From assembly GCA_027022775.1 (NCBI GenBank), contig JALVXO010000105.1, forward strand, positions 1 to 43,812: a stretch of 43,812 nt of DNA, in the 5' to 3' direction. Shown here piece after piece: positions 1 to 8,329 of this stretch. Every line of letters starts with the position of its first letter. Positions within the stretch are counted from its first letter, which is position 1. This stretch comes from Campylobacteraceae bacterium (GTDB taxonomy: Bacteria; Campylobacterota; Campylobacteria; Campylobacterales; Sulfurovaceae). The notes below the pieces were generated by a model. It was not told where the DNA came from and did not search any database. It worked only from the letters and a program-made list of their open reading frames with translations. Both the position numbers and the translations under genes were made by a program.

Positions 1-107
1 TCATTCTGAGCGTAGCGAAGAATCTCGATAGAACGGCAGTAAATAGATTCTTCGCTTCGCTCAGAATGACGGTTTAGACAAATTTTGTGAACTTTTTGCG
101 CACTCTC
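1..107. repeat. Long-inverted-repeat element, copy 1 (left end cut by window)
   Basis: Positions 1-70 form a near-perfect palindrome: TCATTCTGAGCGTAGCGAAG pairs with CTTCGCTTCGCTCAGAATGA, around an AT-rich loop that begins ATCTCGATAGAACGGCAG. The right flank to 107 (AACTTTTTGCGCACTCTC) matches, in reverse complement, the outer left arm of the copy at 35638-35790. This copy is therefore the core plus right arm of the same roughly 150-bp element, truncated by the window edge. Confidence 0.8.
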
Positions 108-141
108 AACGGGAATCTAGGGAGTTGGTTGATTTGTTAAC

Positions 142-169
142 TGGTATATTGGTTATTGGAAAAGTTTAA
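142..169. repeat. Dispersed 28-bp intergenic repeat (copy 1)
   Basis: TGGTATATTGGTTATTGGAA continuing with AAGTTTAA is repeated exactly at 21528-21555, and a shorter diverged copy lies at 31845-31865. It is embedded in degenerate TTGGTAT/ACCAATA phrases filling 120-220 just upstream of ribF. No coding potential is seen. Confidence 0.7.
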
Positions 170-232
170 CCAATATATACCAGTAACAAGTATACCAATA
201 CACCAATAACTAATACACCAAAAGGAGTTTCT

Positions 233-1021
233 TTGATAAAATCGGTTGCTATAGGCTCTTTTGACGGGGTTCATACAGCGCATAAAAGGCTAATTGGACA
301 GGCTGACGGGGTTGTTGTTATAGAGCGCGGCTTTGCATCTTTAACGCCTGGCTGGAAGCGCAGTATATATACCGGCAAGCCGACATTTTTTTACCTTTTT
401 GAAAAGGTTAAAAATCTGACACCAAAAGAGTTTATCGAAAAACTGCAGAGCGATTTTCCCTCTCTTGAGCAAATTGTAGTAGGTTACGATTTTGAATATG
501 GCAAAAACCGAAGCGGAAATATTAATACCTTAAAAAGCGACTTTAAAGGCAAAGTTATAGTTGTTGATGAGGTTAAAATAGACGGTATTTCGGTTCATTC
601 AAGAGTAATTAGGAAGCTGCTAGAAAATAGCAATCTGGATTTGGCAAACAGACTGCTTGGGCGAAATTATGCAATAGACGGAGCGTTGATTAAAGGACAG
701 GGGGTAGGAAGCAAAGAGCTGGTGCCCACTATCAATTTGCAAACAATTAATTACACCCTGCCAAAAGGGGTCTTTGCAACCAATACAATAATAGAGGGCA
801 AAAGATACAAATCGGTAAGCTTTATCGGTCACAGACTCTCTACAGACAGCTCTTTTGCCGTAGAGACACACATTATAGAAAACTTTAACGACAGCTTTAA
901 CCGCTATAAACCGATTTGGATAGAGTTTAAAAAATTCATACGCGAAAATGGAAAGTTCGACTCTTTAAAAGGGTTAAAAGAGCAGATTTTAATGGATATC
1001 AGCAAAGCAAAATCAGTATAA
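233..1021 (+). CDS. ribF: Bifunctional riboflavin kinase / FAD synthetase (RibF)
   Basis: RibF makes FMN from riboflavin and then adenylates it to FAD in the cytoplasm. The 262-residue protein opens with the nucleotidyltransferase signature GSFDGVHTAHK (residues 8-18). The C-terminal half has the riboflavin kinase motif, seen as GQGVGSKELVPTINL followed by LPKGVFAT. At 262 aa it is shorter than the usual ~300, as is common in Campylobacterota. The start is a TTG at 233, preceded by AAGGAG at about 7 nt; no ATG fits better. It is convergent with the GTPase gene and their 3' ends overlap by 9 bp. A dense intergenic repeat lies upstream, so the promoter is not obvious. Identification is firm from the family motifs. 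Confidence 0.92.
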   Translation: MIKSVAIGSFDGVHTAHKRLIGQADGVVVIERGFASLTPGWKRSIYTGKPTFFYLFEKVKNLTPKEFIEKLQSDFPSLEQIVVGYDFEYGKNRSGNINTLKSDFKGKVIVVDEVKIDGISVHSRVIRKLLENSNLDLANRLLGRNYAIDGALIKGQGVGSKELVPTINLQTINYTLPKGVFATNTIIEGKRYKSVSFIGHRLSTDSSFAVETHIIENFNDSFNRYKPIWIEFKKFIRENGKFDSLKGLKEQILMDISKAKSV

Positions 1022-2074
1022 CTTTTCTAAAAAGTTTAAAATTTCCGGAATGTATCTGTCTGATTGATTCTCTTCTATAGTGTAACTTTTTTTGACTCTT
1101 CCGGTATCACGGTTTTTGGTTATATTTTCTTTTACACTTCCTACTGTAAATTTTGAATATTTTATACTGTTTTTAAAATGTGAATTTAAAAGCTTTTCTA
1201 TGCCTCTGTATAAATTTTTGCTCTTTTCTATCTCTTTATGGCTTTTAGAGTCTATTAAATCTATTTTAGTAAATATAAAAAGTATAGGTTTTTTGTAGCC
1301 GGTTCTTATTAAATACTCTATATAATCTCTTAAAAATTCTAAATCTTTTAAACTGCTTCCTTTTACAGGAGCGGTTATAATCAGACAGTCGCTGCTTTCA
1401 AAAAAATTTTTTATTTTAATATCCAATGATGAGCCTGAAGTCTCTACAAAATCAAATTTTTTTAACTCTTCGCCGCTTACTTCACAAAAATCAAATTTAT
1501 AATTTGCCAGATACTCTTTTTCAATTTCTTCTTCTACCTCTTTAAATTCTGGTTTATACTCTTTTTGAACAGTATCAAATATTTGCAAATCGTTTATAGC
1601 TTTTACTATTTTATTCATAGGTTTAGGTTTTTGCTGGCTGTTTTTAACTTCCACTTTTCTTTTTACTTTTACTTTCTCTTTTTTATACTTTTCATAAGAT
1701 AGAATTAAATTTATGCAGTTTTTGTCGGAAGGTGGCGGGAATTTGTTGCTATAAAAACTCTGAATCAGTTTCCGCATTAATGCAACGCTTTGCGCATTAT
1801 TCAGCGGATCTCTTCTTAAAGTGCTTTCACTGCCAGAATCTATATATTTTATAATAGAAGCTAAAAGAGTGCTTTTGCCTGATTTAGGAAGCCCAAATAT
1901 AAAAACTTTTTTTATGTTATCTTTACTGCTTTGTTCGCTGCTGCTTTTACCGGCATCTTTTTTCTCCGGTGCGCTTTTTATAATTTTTACCGGTGTTTCA
2001 AATTGAGAAAGAAACTTTATAAGCTCATCTATCTTTTTCTTTAAATTTTTGAAATATTTTGTTATAAACTGCAT
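1013..2074 (-). CDS. P-loop GTPase-like protein, possibly double-GTPase (DO-GTPase) type
   Basis: A 353-aa protein of unknown role. It has a basic, low-complexity N-terminus (residues 1-55), then a Walker A motif GLPKSGKST (61-69). A putative G3 region FCEVSGEE lies at 196-203 and a G4-like TKID at 269-272. The G1-G3 gap is long (~130 aa) and holds a charged stretch (~125-190). A SGE-type G3 far from Walker A recalls the DO-GTPase families, whose members sit in conflict or membrane-associated systems. That placement is my inference, not a recognised identity. No signal peptide or transmembrane segment is seen. It stands alone, convergent with ribF and downstream of tRNA-Ser on the same strand. 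A divergent TRAFAC GTPase is the alternative. Confidence 0.55.
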   Translation of the reverse strand: MQFITKYFKNLKKKIDELIKFLSQFETPVKIIKSAPEKKDAGKSSSEQSSKDNIKKVFIFGLPKSGKSTLLASIIKYIDSGSESTLRRDPLNNAQSVALMRKLIQSFYSNKFPPPSDKNCINLILSYEKYKKEKVKVKRKVEVKNSQQKPKPMNKIVKAINDLQIFDTVQKEYKPEFKEVEEEIEKEYLANYKFDFCEVSGEELKKFDFVETSGSSLDIKIKNFFESSDCLIITAPVKGSSLKDLEFLRDYIEYLIRTGYKKPILFIFTKIDLIDSKSHKEIEKSKNLYRGIEKLLNSHFKNSIKYSKFTVGSVKENITKNRDTGRVKKSYTIEENQSDRYIPEILNFLEKLY

Positions 2075-2142
2075 AAAGGCAACCTTGCAAAACTTTATAC
2101 TATTATATCAAAATGGAGTTAAAATAATGCAGCTTAAAGAAG

Positions 2143-2232
2143 TGGCGGACAGGGAGGGATTCGAACCCTCGGTACCCTTTCGAGTACGCACCCTTAGCAG
2201 GGGTGTGGTTTCAGCCACTCACCCACCTGTCC
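2143..2232 (-). tRNA. tRNA-Ser, anticodon GCT
   Basis: The minus strand begins GGACAGGTGGGTGAGTGGCT, and the acceptor arm pairs with CCTGTCC at 2147-2153. Discriminator G and an encoded CCA follow (2143-2145). The anticodon GCT lies at 2196-2198 inside the CTGCTAA loop. A long variable arm (GTACTCGAAAGGGTAC) and the T loop GGTTCGAATCC mark it as a class II tRNA. It decodes AGC/AGT serine codons. Confidence 0.95.
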
Positions 2233-2349
2233 AACTGGTTAGTGGGCGTAATTTTACACAAGCTTAACTTAAAAAAATATTAAATAGCCTGTAAATACCA
2301 ATAAATAGCAATTTTTTGATAAAATAAACAAAAAATTAAGGAATATGCT

Positions 2350-3540
2350 GTGTCTGTATTGTTTAAAGAAGCTTTAAATTTGGCATTGAAAAGTTGCGAA
2401 ACAGTTAAAGAAACCGAAACAGTTGAGCTTTGGAACGCTTTAGGCAGAGTGCTCGCAGAAGATGTAGTTAGTGTAAAAAATTTGCCTGCATTCAACAACT
2501 CTGCAATGGATGGATACGCTTTTAAATATGAAGAGATTAACTTCCCTTTAAAGATAGTCAAAACGGTTTTTGCAGGTGATTTAGCTGAAGCTGTTTTAAA
2601 AAAGGGTGAATGTTATAAAATAATGACCGGCGCAAAACTGCCAAGCGATGCCGATACAGTTGCCCAAAAAGAGATATGCGAAGTAAATGACGGATATGTT
2701 AAAATAGTGCAAAATATAAAAAAAGGCAATGCGGTCAGATTAAAAGGAGAAGAGCAAAAAAAAGGCACTGTTTTATTAAAAAAAGGCGAACTGCTTACGC
2801 CTGATAGAATTGGGCTTTTGGCTTCTCAGGGAGTTTTTAAAATAGAAGTTTTTAAAAAACTAAAAATTGCTGTGCTCTCTACCGGCAGTGAGTTAAAAGA
2901 GCCGTGGGAAGAGGCAAAAGAGGATGAAATTTACAATATAAACGGAATAAACATAGTAATGCTGCTTAAAAACTTCAGATTTCCAGCCGATTATCTGGGT
3001 GCATTGCCAGACAGCCTGGAACAGACAGTTGAAAAAATTGCAGCTTTAAAAGATTACGATTTAATAATTACAAGCGGAGGCATTAGCACTGGAGATGCCG
3101 ATTTTGTTAAAACAGCATTTTTAAAAAACGGATTAAAAGAGCTCTTTCACGGTGTTAAAGTCAAGCCGGGACACCCTACAATGATGGGCATTATGGGCAA
3201 AACATTTGTAATGGCTATGCCTGGCAATCCGCTGGCAGCCATTTTAAATATTATGTTTTTATCAATGCCTGTAATTTTAAAAATGCAGGGGGCTGAAAAT
3301 TTTGAATTTAAAAAGATAACAGCAAAAAATGCAGAAGAGTTAAAACTTAAACCCGGCCGTGTAAATATAATTTTAGGTAATATCAAAGATGGCAGATTTT
3401 ATGCTTATAATCGGGGGAAATACGGCTCGGGAATGGTAACGCCCCTGGTAAACAGCAGCTATGCGGTTCTTTTTGATGAAAAGCAAAGTTTAATAAAAGA
3501 AGGAGAAGAGATAAAAGCCATTAGGCTATATTGCTTATAA
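2350..3540 (+). CDS. moeA: Molybdopterin molybdenumtransferase MoeA
   Basis: MoeA inserts molybdate into adenylylated molybdopterin, the last step of molybdenum cofactor synthesis. The 396-aa sequence has the family hallmarks: NNSAMDGYA near residue 50, IMTGAKLPSDADTVAQ near 90-105, the MoaB/MogA-like domain with STGSEL and TSGGISTGDADFV, and KPGHPTMMG then MPGNPLAAILN. The start is a GTG at 2350, behind a TTAAGGAA ribosome site; the nearby ATG at 2345 is out of frame. It is a single-gene unit, convergent with the sdh operon, and the shared hairpin at 3551-3581 probably terminates both. A Mo/W cofactor demand implies molybdoenzymes elsewhere in the genome. Confidence 0.93.
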   Translation: MSVLFKEALNLALKSCETVKETETVELWNALGRVLAEDVVSVKNLPAFNNSAMDGYAFKYEEINFPLKIVKTVFAGDLAEAVLKKGECYKIMTGAKLPSDADTVAQKEICEVNDGYVKIVQNIKKGNAVRLKGEEQKKGTVLLKKGELLTPDRIGLLASQGVFKIEVFKKLKIAVLSTGSELKEPWEEAKEDEIYNINGINIVMLLKNFRFPADYLGALPDSLEQTVEKIAALKDYDLIITSGGISTGDADFVKTAFLKNGLKELFHGVKVKPGHPTMMGIMGKTFVMAMPGNPLAAILNIMFLSMPVILKMQGAENFEFKKITAKNAEELKLKPGRVNIILGNIKDGRFYAYNRGKYGSGMVTPLVNSSYAVLFDEKQSLIKEGEEIKAIRLYCL

Positions 3541-3550
3541 AAATAGTTAA

Positions 3551-3581
3551 AACAGGGGGCAGCGTTTTGCCGCCTTCTGTT
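3551..3581. terminator. Bidirectional hairpin between moeA and sdhE
   Basis: AACAGGGGGCAGC-GTTTT-GCCGCCTTCTGTT is a GC-rich, slightly imperfect stem-loop in the 39-bp gap between two convergent genes, touching the sdhE stop codon. Its position suits termination from both sides. There is no clean U-run, so strength is uncertain. Confidence 0.55.
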
Positions 3582-4461
3582 AAATTAAATCTGTAGCTTT
3601 TGTTACATTGTATTTTAAACCTATCTCTTCAGCAGTGCAGCCTAGAGCTAGGGCTATCATTTGAGGCAGGTGCAATACAGGCAGTTCTATGTCGCGGCCT
3701 AGCTGTTTGCCGGCGCTGTCTTGTTTTAAATCCATATTTAGCTGGCAAAGCGGACATGGGGTTACCATTAAGTCGGCGTTGTTGTCTATTGCGTCAAGAA
3801 GGGCAGTTCCGCTTAATGCGTTACTTGTTTTTGGCGCCTGCAAATCAACATGGAAACCGCAGCATTTGTTTTTGCTTTCGTAATCTACGCTGTTACCCTC
3901 TAAAGCTTCGATTAGGTTATCTAGCGAAGTTGGAACATAAGGGTTTTCGCCGCCGTTTACTTCATGATGCAATTCACTTGGGCGGATATTGTGGCATCCA
4001 TAAAATGGTGCAATATTAAAGTGGCTTAACGGCACTTGAACTTTTTCTCTAATATTGTCTAAACCGTAATCTTCGATTAAAACATACTGGAAGTGTCTTA
4101 CACGGCTAGTGCCTTTATATTCTAAACCAACCTCTGCCAATTTTTCATTAACTTTTGCTTTCAATTCAGGGTCGCTGTCTAATCTCTCTTTTGTCATTGC
4201 AGTGTTTAATTGACAAGTGTTACAAATAGTAACCATATCAAGCCCGAGCTTCTCTGCGTAACAGATATTTCTGGCATTTAAAACCAATGCAAGAAAATCA
4301 TCAAAATCCTGAAGGTGGCTTGCGCCGCAGCAGCTTGCTTCATCGAGCAAAACAAGCTCTATGCCAAGTTTATTTGCCACTGCCATAGTAGAGGATAGAA
4401 GCTCCGGTGTAGATTCTCTTGCGGTGCAACCCGTATATAATGCATATTTTAACTGACTCAT
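3580..4461 (-). CDS. sdhE: Succinate:quinone oxidoreductase subunit E (SdhE, HdrB-like, two CCG domains)
   Basis: This subunit replaces the usual haem-containing membrane anchor in type E succinate:quinone (or fumarate) reductases and probably contacts the quinone. The 293-aa protein carries two cysteine-rich CCG domains: C12, C44-C45, C80, C83, then C156, C200-C201, C236, C239. These are the ligands expected for non-cubane Fe-S clusters as in heterodisulfide reductase subunit B. No transmembrane helix is visible, so attachment is likely by amphipathic helices. It is the last gene of sdhA-sdhB-sdhE, 12 nt after sdhB, with AAGGAAGCGAAG upstream of its ATG. Relatives are Wolinella MfrE/SdhE and archaeal SdhE (established family knowledge). 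Confidence 0.88.
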   Translation of the reverse strand: MSQLKYALYTGCTARESTPELLSSTMAVANKLGIELVLLDEASCCGASHLQDFDDFLALVLNARNICYAEKLGLDMVTICNTCQLNTAMTKERLDSDPELKAKVNEKLAEVGLEYKGTSRVRHFQYVLIEDYGLDNIREKVQVPLSHFNIAPFYGCHNIRPSELHHEVNGGENPYVPTSLDNLIEALEGNSVDYESKNKCCGFHVDLQAPKTSNALSGTALLDAIDNNADLMVTPCPLCQLNMDLKQDSAGKQLGRDIELPVLHLPQMIALALGCTAEEIGLKYNVTKATDLI

Positions 4462-4473
4462 CTTCGCTTCCTT

Positions 4474-5457
4474 TTATAGTTCATTCTTTTGTGAAATTTC
4501 AATAAGTTTTTTAATCTCATCTAAATTCTTGCTTCTTGGCATCTTTTTCTTCATAATATCAAATGGATGCACTTTGCCTGCTTTAATCATTTTCAGAGCT
4601 TCGCTTAAGTGTTTAATTACGCCCAAGCCTTCTGAGTAAAGAACAATATCTTGCTCATCTAGGTAACCGAATTTCTTAATTGAGCGCACAAAACCTTCTG
4701 CGTGTTTGGTTGCAACATTTCTTTTTGCAACACCTTGCTCAAACTGCATATTGTGAAGTTTTGTAATTTTCTCAATAGGATTAACCTCTTTAGGGCACGC
4801 TTCGGCACACTCAAAACACTTAACACAATCCCATACTCCGCTTCCAAGCTCTGCCGTAATTTCAAGTCTCTCTTTGCCTGCATTATCTCTGCTGTCTGCT
4901 GTAAAGCGGTAAGCTGCTGCCAGCGCTGCAGGGCCTAAATAATCTTCGTTAACCTCTATAACAGGGCAGGCGTAGTGGCAAGAGCCGCACTGAATACAGT
5001 AATCAGCATCTAAAATATTTGCAACCTGCTCTTTTGTCATAATATTTTCACTGGTTGGGTGCGGATCAACATCAGCAACAAGATACGGTTTTACCGCAGC
5101 ATGTTTATCCCAGAAGTCCCCTTTGTCGATAATCATATCTTTAATGGCTCTTTTTTGGCTTTGCGGTTCAAACACAAGCTCATCGCCAAAAAGCTCAATA
5201 AGCTCCATTGCATTTTGTTTACAAGATAAAACCGCTTTGCCGTTTACCTTAATTCCGCACGCGCCGCAAATTCCGTGGCGGCAGCTTCTTCTGTAAGAGA
5301 ATGTTCCGTCATGTTCCCATTTAATGCGGTTAAGAAGATCTAGAATAAGTTCATCTTTACCCACTTCCATTTCATATTTTTTATAGTATGGCAGATAGTC
5401 TGTTTCAGCATTAAATCTAAAGGCTTTAATTGTTATTTTTTTCTTATTGCTGCTCAT
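4474..5457 (-). CDS. sdhB: Succinate dehydrogenase/fumarate reductase iron-sulfur subunit (type E)
   Basis: The electron-transfer subunit between the flavoprotein and SdhE. Residues 59-79 hold the [2Fe-2S] ligands (C59, C64, C67, C79). A CxxCxxCxxxCP set follows at 154-164 and a second complete one at 211-221. The extra cysteine C214 replaces the Ile/Val that in classical SdhB leaves the third cluster as [3Fe-4S], so a [4Fe-4S] is predicted here, as in type E enzymes. I chose the ATG at 5457 (327 aa) because AAGGGGTC sits just ahead. The in-frame upstream start at 5493 would run 26 bp into sdhA and has no ribosome site. The C-terminal extension (~230-327) is typical of the SdhE-associated form. 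Confidence 0.9.
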   Translation of the reverse strand: MSSNKKKITIKAFRFNAETDYLPYYKKYEMEVGKDELILDLLNRIKWEHDGTFSYRRSCRHGICGACGIKVNGKAVLSCKQNAMELIELFGDELVFEPQSQKRAIKDMIIDKGDFWDKHAAVKPYLVADVDPHPTSENIMTKEQVANILDADYCIQCGSCHYACPVIEVNEDYLGPAALAAAYRFTADSRDNAGKERLEITAELGSGVWDCVKCFECAEACPKEVNPIEKITKLHNMQFEQGVAKRNVATKHAEGFVRSIKKFGYLDEQDIVLYSEGLGVIKHLSEALKMIKAGKVHPFDIMKKKMPRSKNLDEIKKLIEISQKNEL

Positions 5458-5467
5458 TAGTGACCCC

Positions 5468-7189
5468 TTAGTATTTTCTTTCTTGTGGTTCAAACTTGCC
5501 TAAAACAACATCGCCATACTCAATTTCCAGCTCATACTCTCCGCTGAATTTGGCATAAGTGTGTTTTAAGAAGTTTTCATCGTCTCTTTGAGGAAAATCC
5601 TCTCTATAGTGCGCTCCGCGGCTCTCTTTTCTAGCTAGAGCACCCTCTACAATAAATAGCGAGAAGTCTATCATGTGCCCTAGCTCAATAGCCTCTTGCA
5701 AATCTGTATTGTAAGTGTTTGATTTATCATCAATTCTGATATTTTTATATCTTTCATACAGCTCTTTTAATTTCTCTTTTTGGCGCAGAAGAGACTCTTC
5801 GGTTCTAAATACGCCTGCATCCATAGTCATAGATTCCTGAAGCTCTGCACGAAGCTGCGGAACTCTTTCATTACCATTGTTTGTTTTTGTCCAGTTGTAC
5901 TGGTCAACCATTCTTTTTGCATCCTCTTTAGTTGCCGGCTCAAACTCTATTTTATCTAAATCTTCAACCATTGACTGCCCGGCAACCCTTCCAAAGAATA
6001 GAGCTTCTAGCAGAGAGTTTGCACCAAGGCGGTTTGCGCCGTGAACACTTACACAGCTGCACTCTCCGGCAGCATAAAGCCCCTCTACAAGCTCTGTAGG
6101 GCTCTTTTTAACCTGGGTTCTAGTGTTTACCGGAATGCCGCCCATAGAGTAGTGAGCCGTAGCTGCAATCATAATAGGCTCTTTTAACATATCCTGTCCA
6201 AGGAATGTAATAGCCAAATCTCTAAGTTCTGGCAGTTTTGTAAGAATTGTCTCTTTTGGAAGGTGGGTTAAATCGATATAAACCGCATCTTTATTTGGCC
6301 CAACGCCTCTGCCCTGGCGAATCTCTTCCATAATTGCACGGCTTACAACATCGCGCGATGCAAGCTCTAAAGCATTTGGCGCATATTTTTCCATAAAGCG
6401 CTCGCCTTCAGAGTTGTAAAGGCGTCCCCCTTCGCCGCGCGCCGCTTCTGAAATTAAGATACCGCTGCCGCCAAGCCCGCTTGGGTGGAATTGAACAAAC
6501 TCCATATCTTCAAGTGGAAGTCCGCGTCTTGCAAAGATAGAAAGCGCATCTCCTGTGTTAGCATGCGCGTTAGAGTTGATTTTAAACGCTCTTCCGTAAC
6601 CGCCGGTTGCAAACATAGTAACTTTTGCATTAAAAATTGCAGGCTCGCTTGTTCTAATATTGTAAGCAGCAACACCTTTTGCTTTGCCGTTTTCATAAAG
6701 CACATCTGCGCAATACCACTCGTCAAACACTTCAATGCCTGCGCGGAAAGCTTGCTCGTAAATTGTCTGAAGAAGTGTTAAACCTGTTCTGTCTGCCGCA
6801 TAGCAGGCTCTAGGTTTGCTCTGTCCGCCAAACGGTCTGATTGCAATTTTCCCTTCGTCGTCTCTTGAGAAAACTGCTCCCATTCTCTCTGCCCAGCGGA
6901 TTGTTTCAGGCGCTTTGGTGCACATAAGTTCAATCGCATCCTGGTCACCTAAATAGTCGCTTCCCTTTACAGTATCGAACTCATGAAGCTCAGTTGAGTC
7001 ACCTTCGCCCAAAGCTGCATTAATACCCCCTTGCGCAGCGCCGGAGTGGCTGCGAAGCGGATGCAGTTTTGTAATAACTGCTACTCTTTTTCCTGCCTCT
7101 TTTAACTCTTTTGCCGCTGCCAAACCGGCAAGGCCGGCACCTACGATAACAGCATCGTATTCATAAATCTTTACATCTTCTAGCCGCAT
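5468..7189 (-). CDS. sdhA: Succinate dehydrogenase/fumarate reductase flavoprotein subunit
   Basis: The FAD-bearing catalytic subunit, interconverting succinate and fumarate. In its 573 aa are the dinucleotide-binding fold VIVGAGLAGLAAA (14-26), the covalent flavinylation histidine H48 in SHSGAAQGG, the substrate-site motifs FVQFHPSGL and SEAARGEGGRLYN, and HYSMGGIPV. The N-terminus starts directly with the FAD fold. There is no twin-arginine leader, unlike the periplasmic methylmenaquinol:fumarate reductase MfrA of Wolinella and Campylobacter, so the enzyme should face the cytoplasm. ATG at 7189 follows AAGGGTAACGA. It is first in the sdhABE operon, with about 200 AT-rich bases upstream. The direction of catalysis cannot be read from sequence. 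Confidence 0.93.
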   Translation of the reverse strand: MRLEDVKIYEYDAVIVGAGLAGLAAAKELKEAGKRVAVITKLHPLRSHSGAAQGGINAALGEGDSTELHEFDTVKGSDYLGDQDAIELMCTKAPETIRWAERMGAVFSRDDEGKIAIRPFGGQSKPRACYAADRTGLTLLQTIYEQAFRAGIEVFDEWYCADVLYENGKAKGVAAYNIRTSEPAIFNAKVTMFATGGYGRAFKINSNAHANTGDALSIFARRGLPLEDMEFVQFHPSGLGGSGILISEAARGEGGRLYNSEGERFMEKYAPNALELASRDVVSRAIMEEIRQGRGVGPNKDAVYIDLTHLPKETILTKLPELRDLAITFLGQDMLKEPIMIAATAHYSMGGIPVNTRTQVKKSPTELVEGLYAAGECSCVSVHGANRLGANSLLEALFFGRVAGQSMVEDLDKIEFEPATKEDAKRMVDQYNWTKTNNGNERVPQLRAELQESMTMDAGVFRTEESLLRQKEKLKELYERYKNIRIDDKSNTYNTDLQEAIELGHMIDFSLFIVEGALARKESRGAHYREDFPQRDDENFLKHTYAKFSGEYELEIEYGDVVLGKFEPQERKY

Positions 7190-7352
7190 TCGTTACCCTT
7201 AAAGTAAATTTTGAACAATTATATTACTTAGGATATATAAGAAAGTTTAATACTTGTTTATAATGGTGCAATTTTTCATTAAAGAGTGTTAAATAGTTAC
7301 AGTCGGATTTTTGATATTACTTTTGGTAATTTATTAGATTATTTATGAGTTA

Positions 7353-7365
7353 ATTGGGTATAATT
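7353..7365 (+). promoter_or_regulatory. Probable sigma70 -10 region for thiL
   Basis: ATTGGGTATAATT holds a consensus TATAAT (7359-7364) 28 nt before the thiL start. The identical 13-mer occurs upstream of rplY at 11120-11132. No clear -35 is seen, which is normal for this phylum. Confidence 0.5.
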
Positions 7366-7392
7366 ACGGTAACTTAACAGAGGGGTTTTGCT

Positions 7393-8220
7393 TTGGATTT
7401 AGAGAGTTACTGGATAGATAAAATTAAATCTTCCTATACGGGCGATGATGGTGCTGTTATCGACAAATGGGTCTATGCTATGGATGCATTTTGGGAAGAG
7501 ACCCATTTTAAAAGAGAGTGGATGAGTATGGAGCAGATTGCTTATAAAGCCTTTATAGTAAATCTCTCTGATATGGTTGCAATGAACGCTTCTGTTAAAT
7601 ATATGCTTATTACTCTTGCAATTCCTAAAGATTTGCACCCTTCGCAGCTTGATAGATTAAGCTCAGAGTTTAACAGGCTGGCTAATAAGCACAATATTGA
7701 TATTATCGGCGGAGATACAATAGGCAGCGATAAACTTGGGGTTACAATCACAATGGTAGGCAAATCCAAAAACCCCTTGCGCAGAGATACGGTTAAAGAG
7801 GGAGATTTGCTTGCTTTTACAGGAGATTTAGGAAGTGTAAAAGCCGATTTGCAAAAACTGTTTTTAGGAGAGAGAATAAGCGATAATTCCAAATTTTACC
7901 GCCCGGTTTTAAGAGAAGATTTCGTAAAAGCTGTAACCCCGTGGCTAAGCGGCGGAATGGATATAAGCGACGGGCTTTACTGCGATACAAACAAACTGCT
8001 TAAATGCAACAATTTATATCTGCAAGAGTTAAAAGTAATCCCAAAAGAGCAGGGCGAAAGCGGCGAAGAGTATGAAATGCTAATAGCTTTTGCCCCTGAA
8101 AATTTAAACAGAATAAAAAGAATAGCCAAACTTACCGATACCCCTTTAACGATTTTTGGAAAAACAACCACTAAAAAAACAGATTTTTACCCCTGCAAAT
8201 CGCACCATTTTAGTGATTAG
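7393..8220 (+). CDS. thiL: Thiamine-monophosphate kinase ThiL
   Basis: ThiL phosphorylates thiamine monophosphate to the active cofactor, as does its use here near dxs, a TPP enzyme at 36-37 kb. The protein is 275 aa, shorter than the ~320 of Escherichia coli. It keeps the ATP/Mg motifs GDDGAVI (17-23), FIVNLSDMVAMNA, IIGGDTIGS, and SGGMDISDGL. The start is TTG at 7393 with AGAGGGG 6-7 nt upstream. The last codons (AGT GAT TAG) coincide with the first units of an AGTGATT repeat continuing downstream, so the present C-terminus may have been set by repeat expansion. Monocistronic, convergent with the siroheme reductase. Confidence 0.9.
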   Translation: MDLESYWIDKIKSSYTGDDGAVIDKWVYAMDAFWEETHFKREWMSMEQIAYKAFIVNLSDMVAMNASVKYMLITLAIPKDLHPSQLDRLSSEFNRLANKHNIDIIGGDTIGSDKLGVTITMVGKSKNPLRRDTVKEGDLLAFTGDLGSVKADLQKLFLGERISDNSKFYRPVLREDFVKAVTPWLSGGMDISDGLYCDTNKLLKCNNLYLQELKVIPKEQGESGEEYEMLIAFAPENLNRIKRIAKLTDTPLTIFGKTTTKKTDFYPCKSHHFSD

Positions 8221-8288
8221 TGATTGGTTTGTATTATTTAAACCACCCCGCCCCTAATCACTATCCACTATTAACTATTCACTTTTTA
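8209..8288. repeat. AGTGATT heptamer units and inverted TAATCACT-type units
   Basis: AGTGATTAGTGATTGG begins at the end of thiL, and CCTAATCACTATCCACTATT with CTATTCACT follows after about 35 bp in inverted sense. It is a degenerate heptamer phrase array with a long imperfect dyad. The open frame at 8220-8420 is composed of this and the next element and is not a gene. Confidence 0.6.
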
Positions 8289-8329
8289 TCAAAAGCGCCA
8301 GCCATAAGAGTTAACACTAAATTTTTATT

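Noticed and set aside
3600..4019. 139-codon plus-strand ORF opposite sdhE
   Set aside because: Shadow of a well-supported gene; no motif and no ribosome site.
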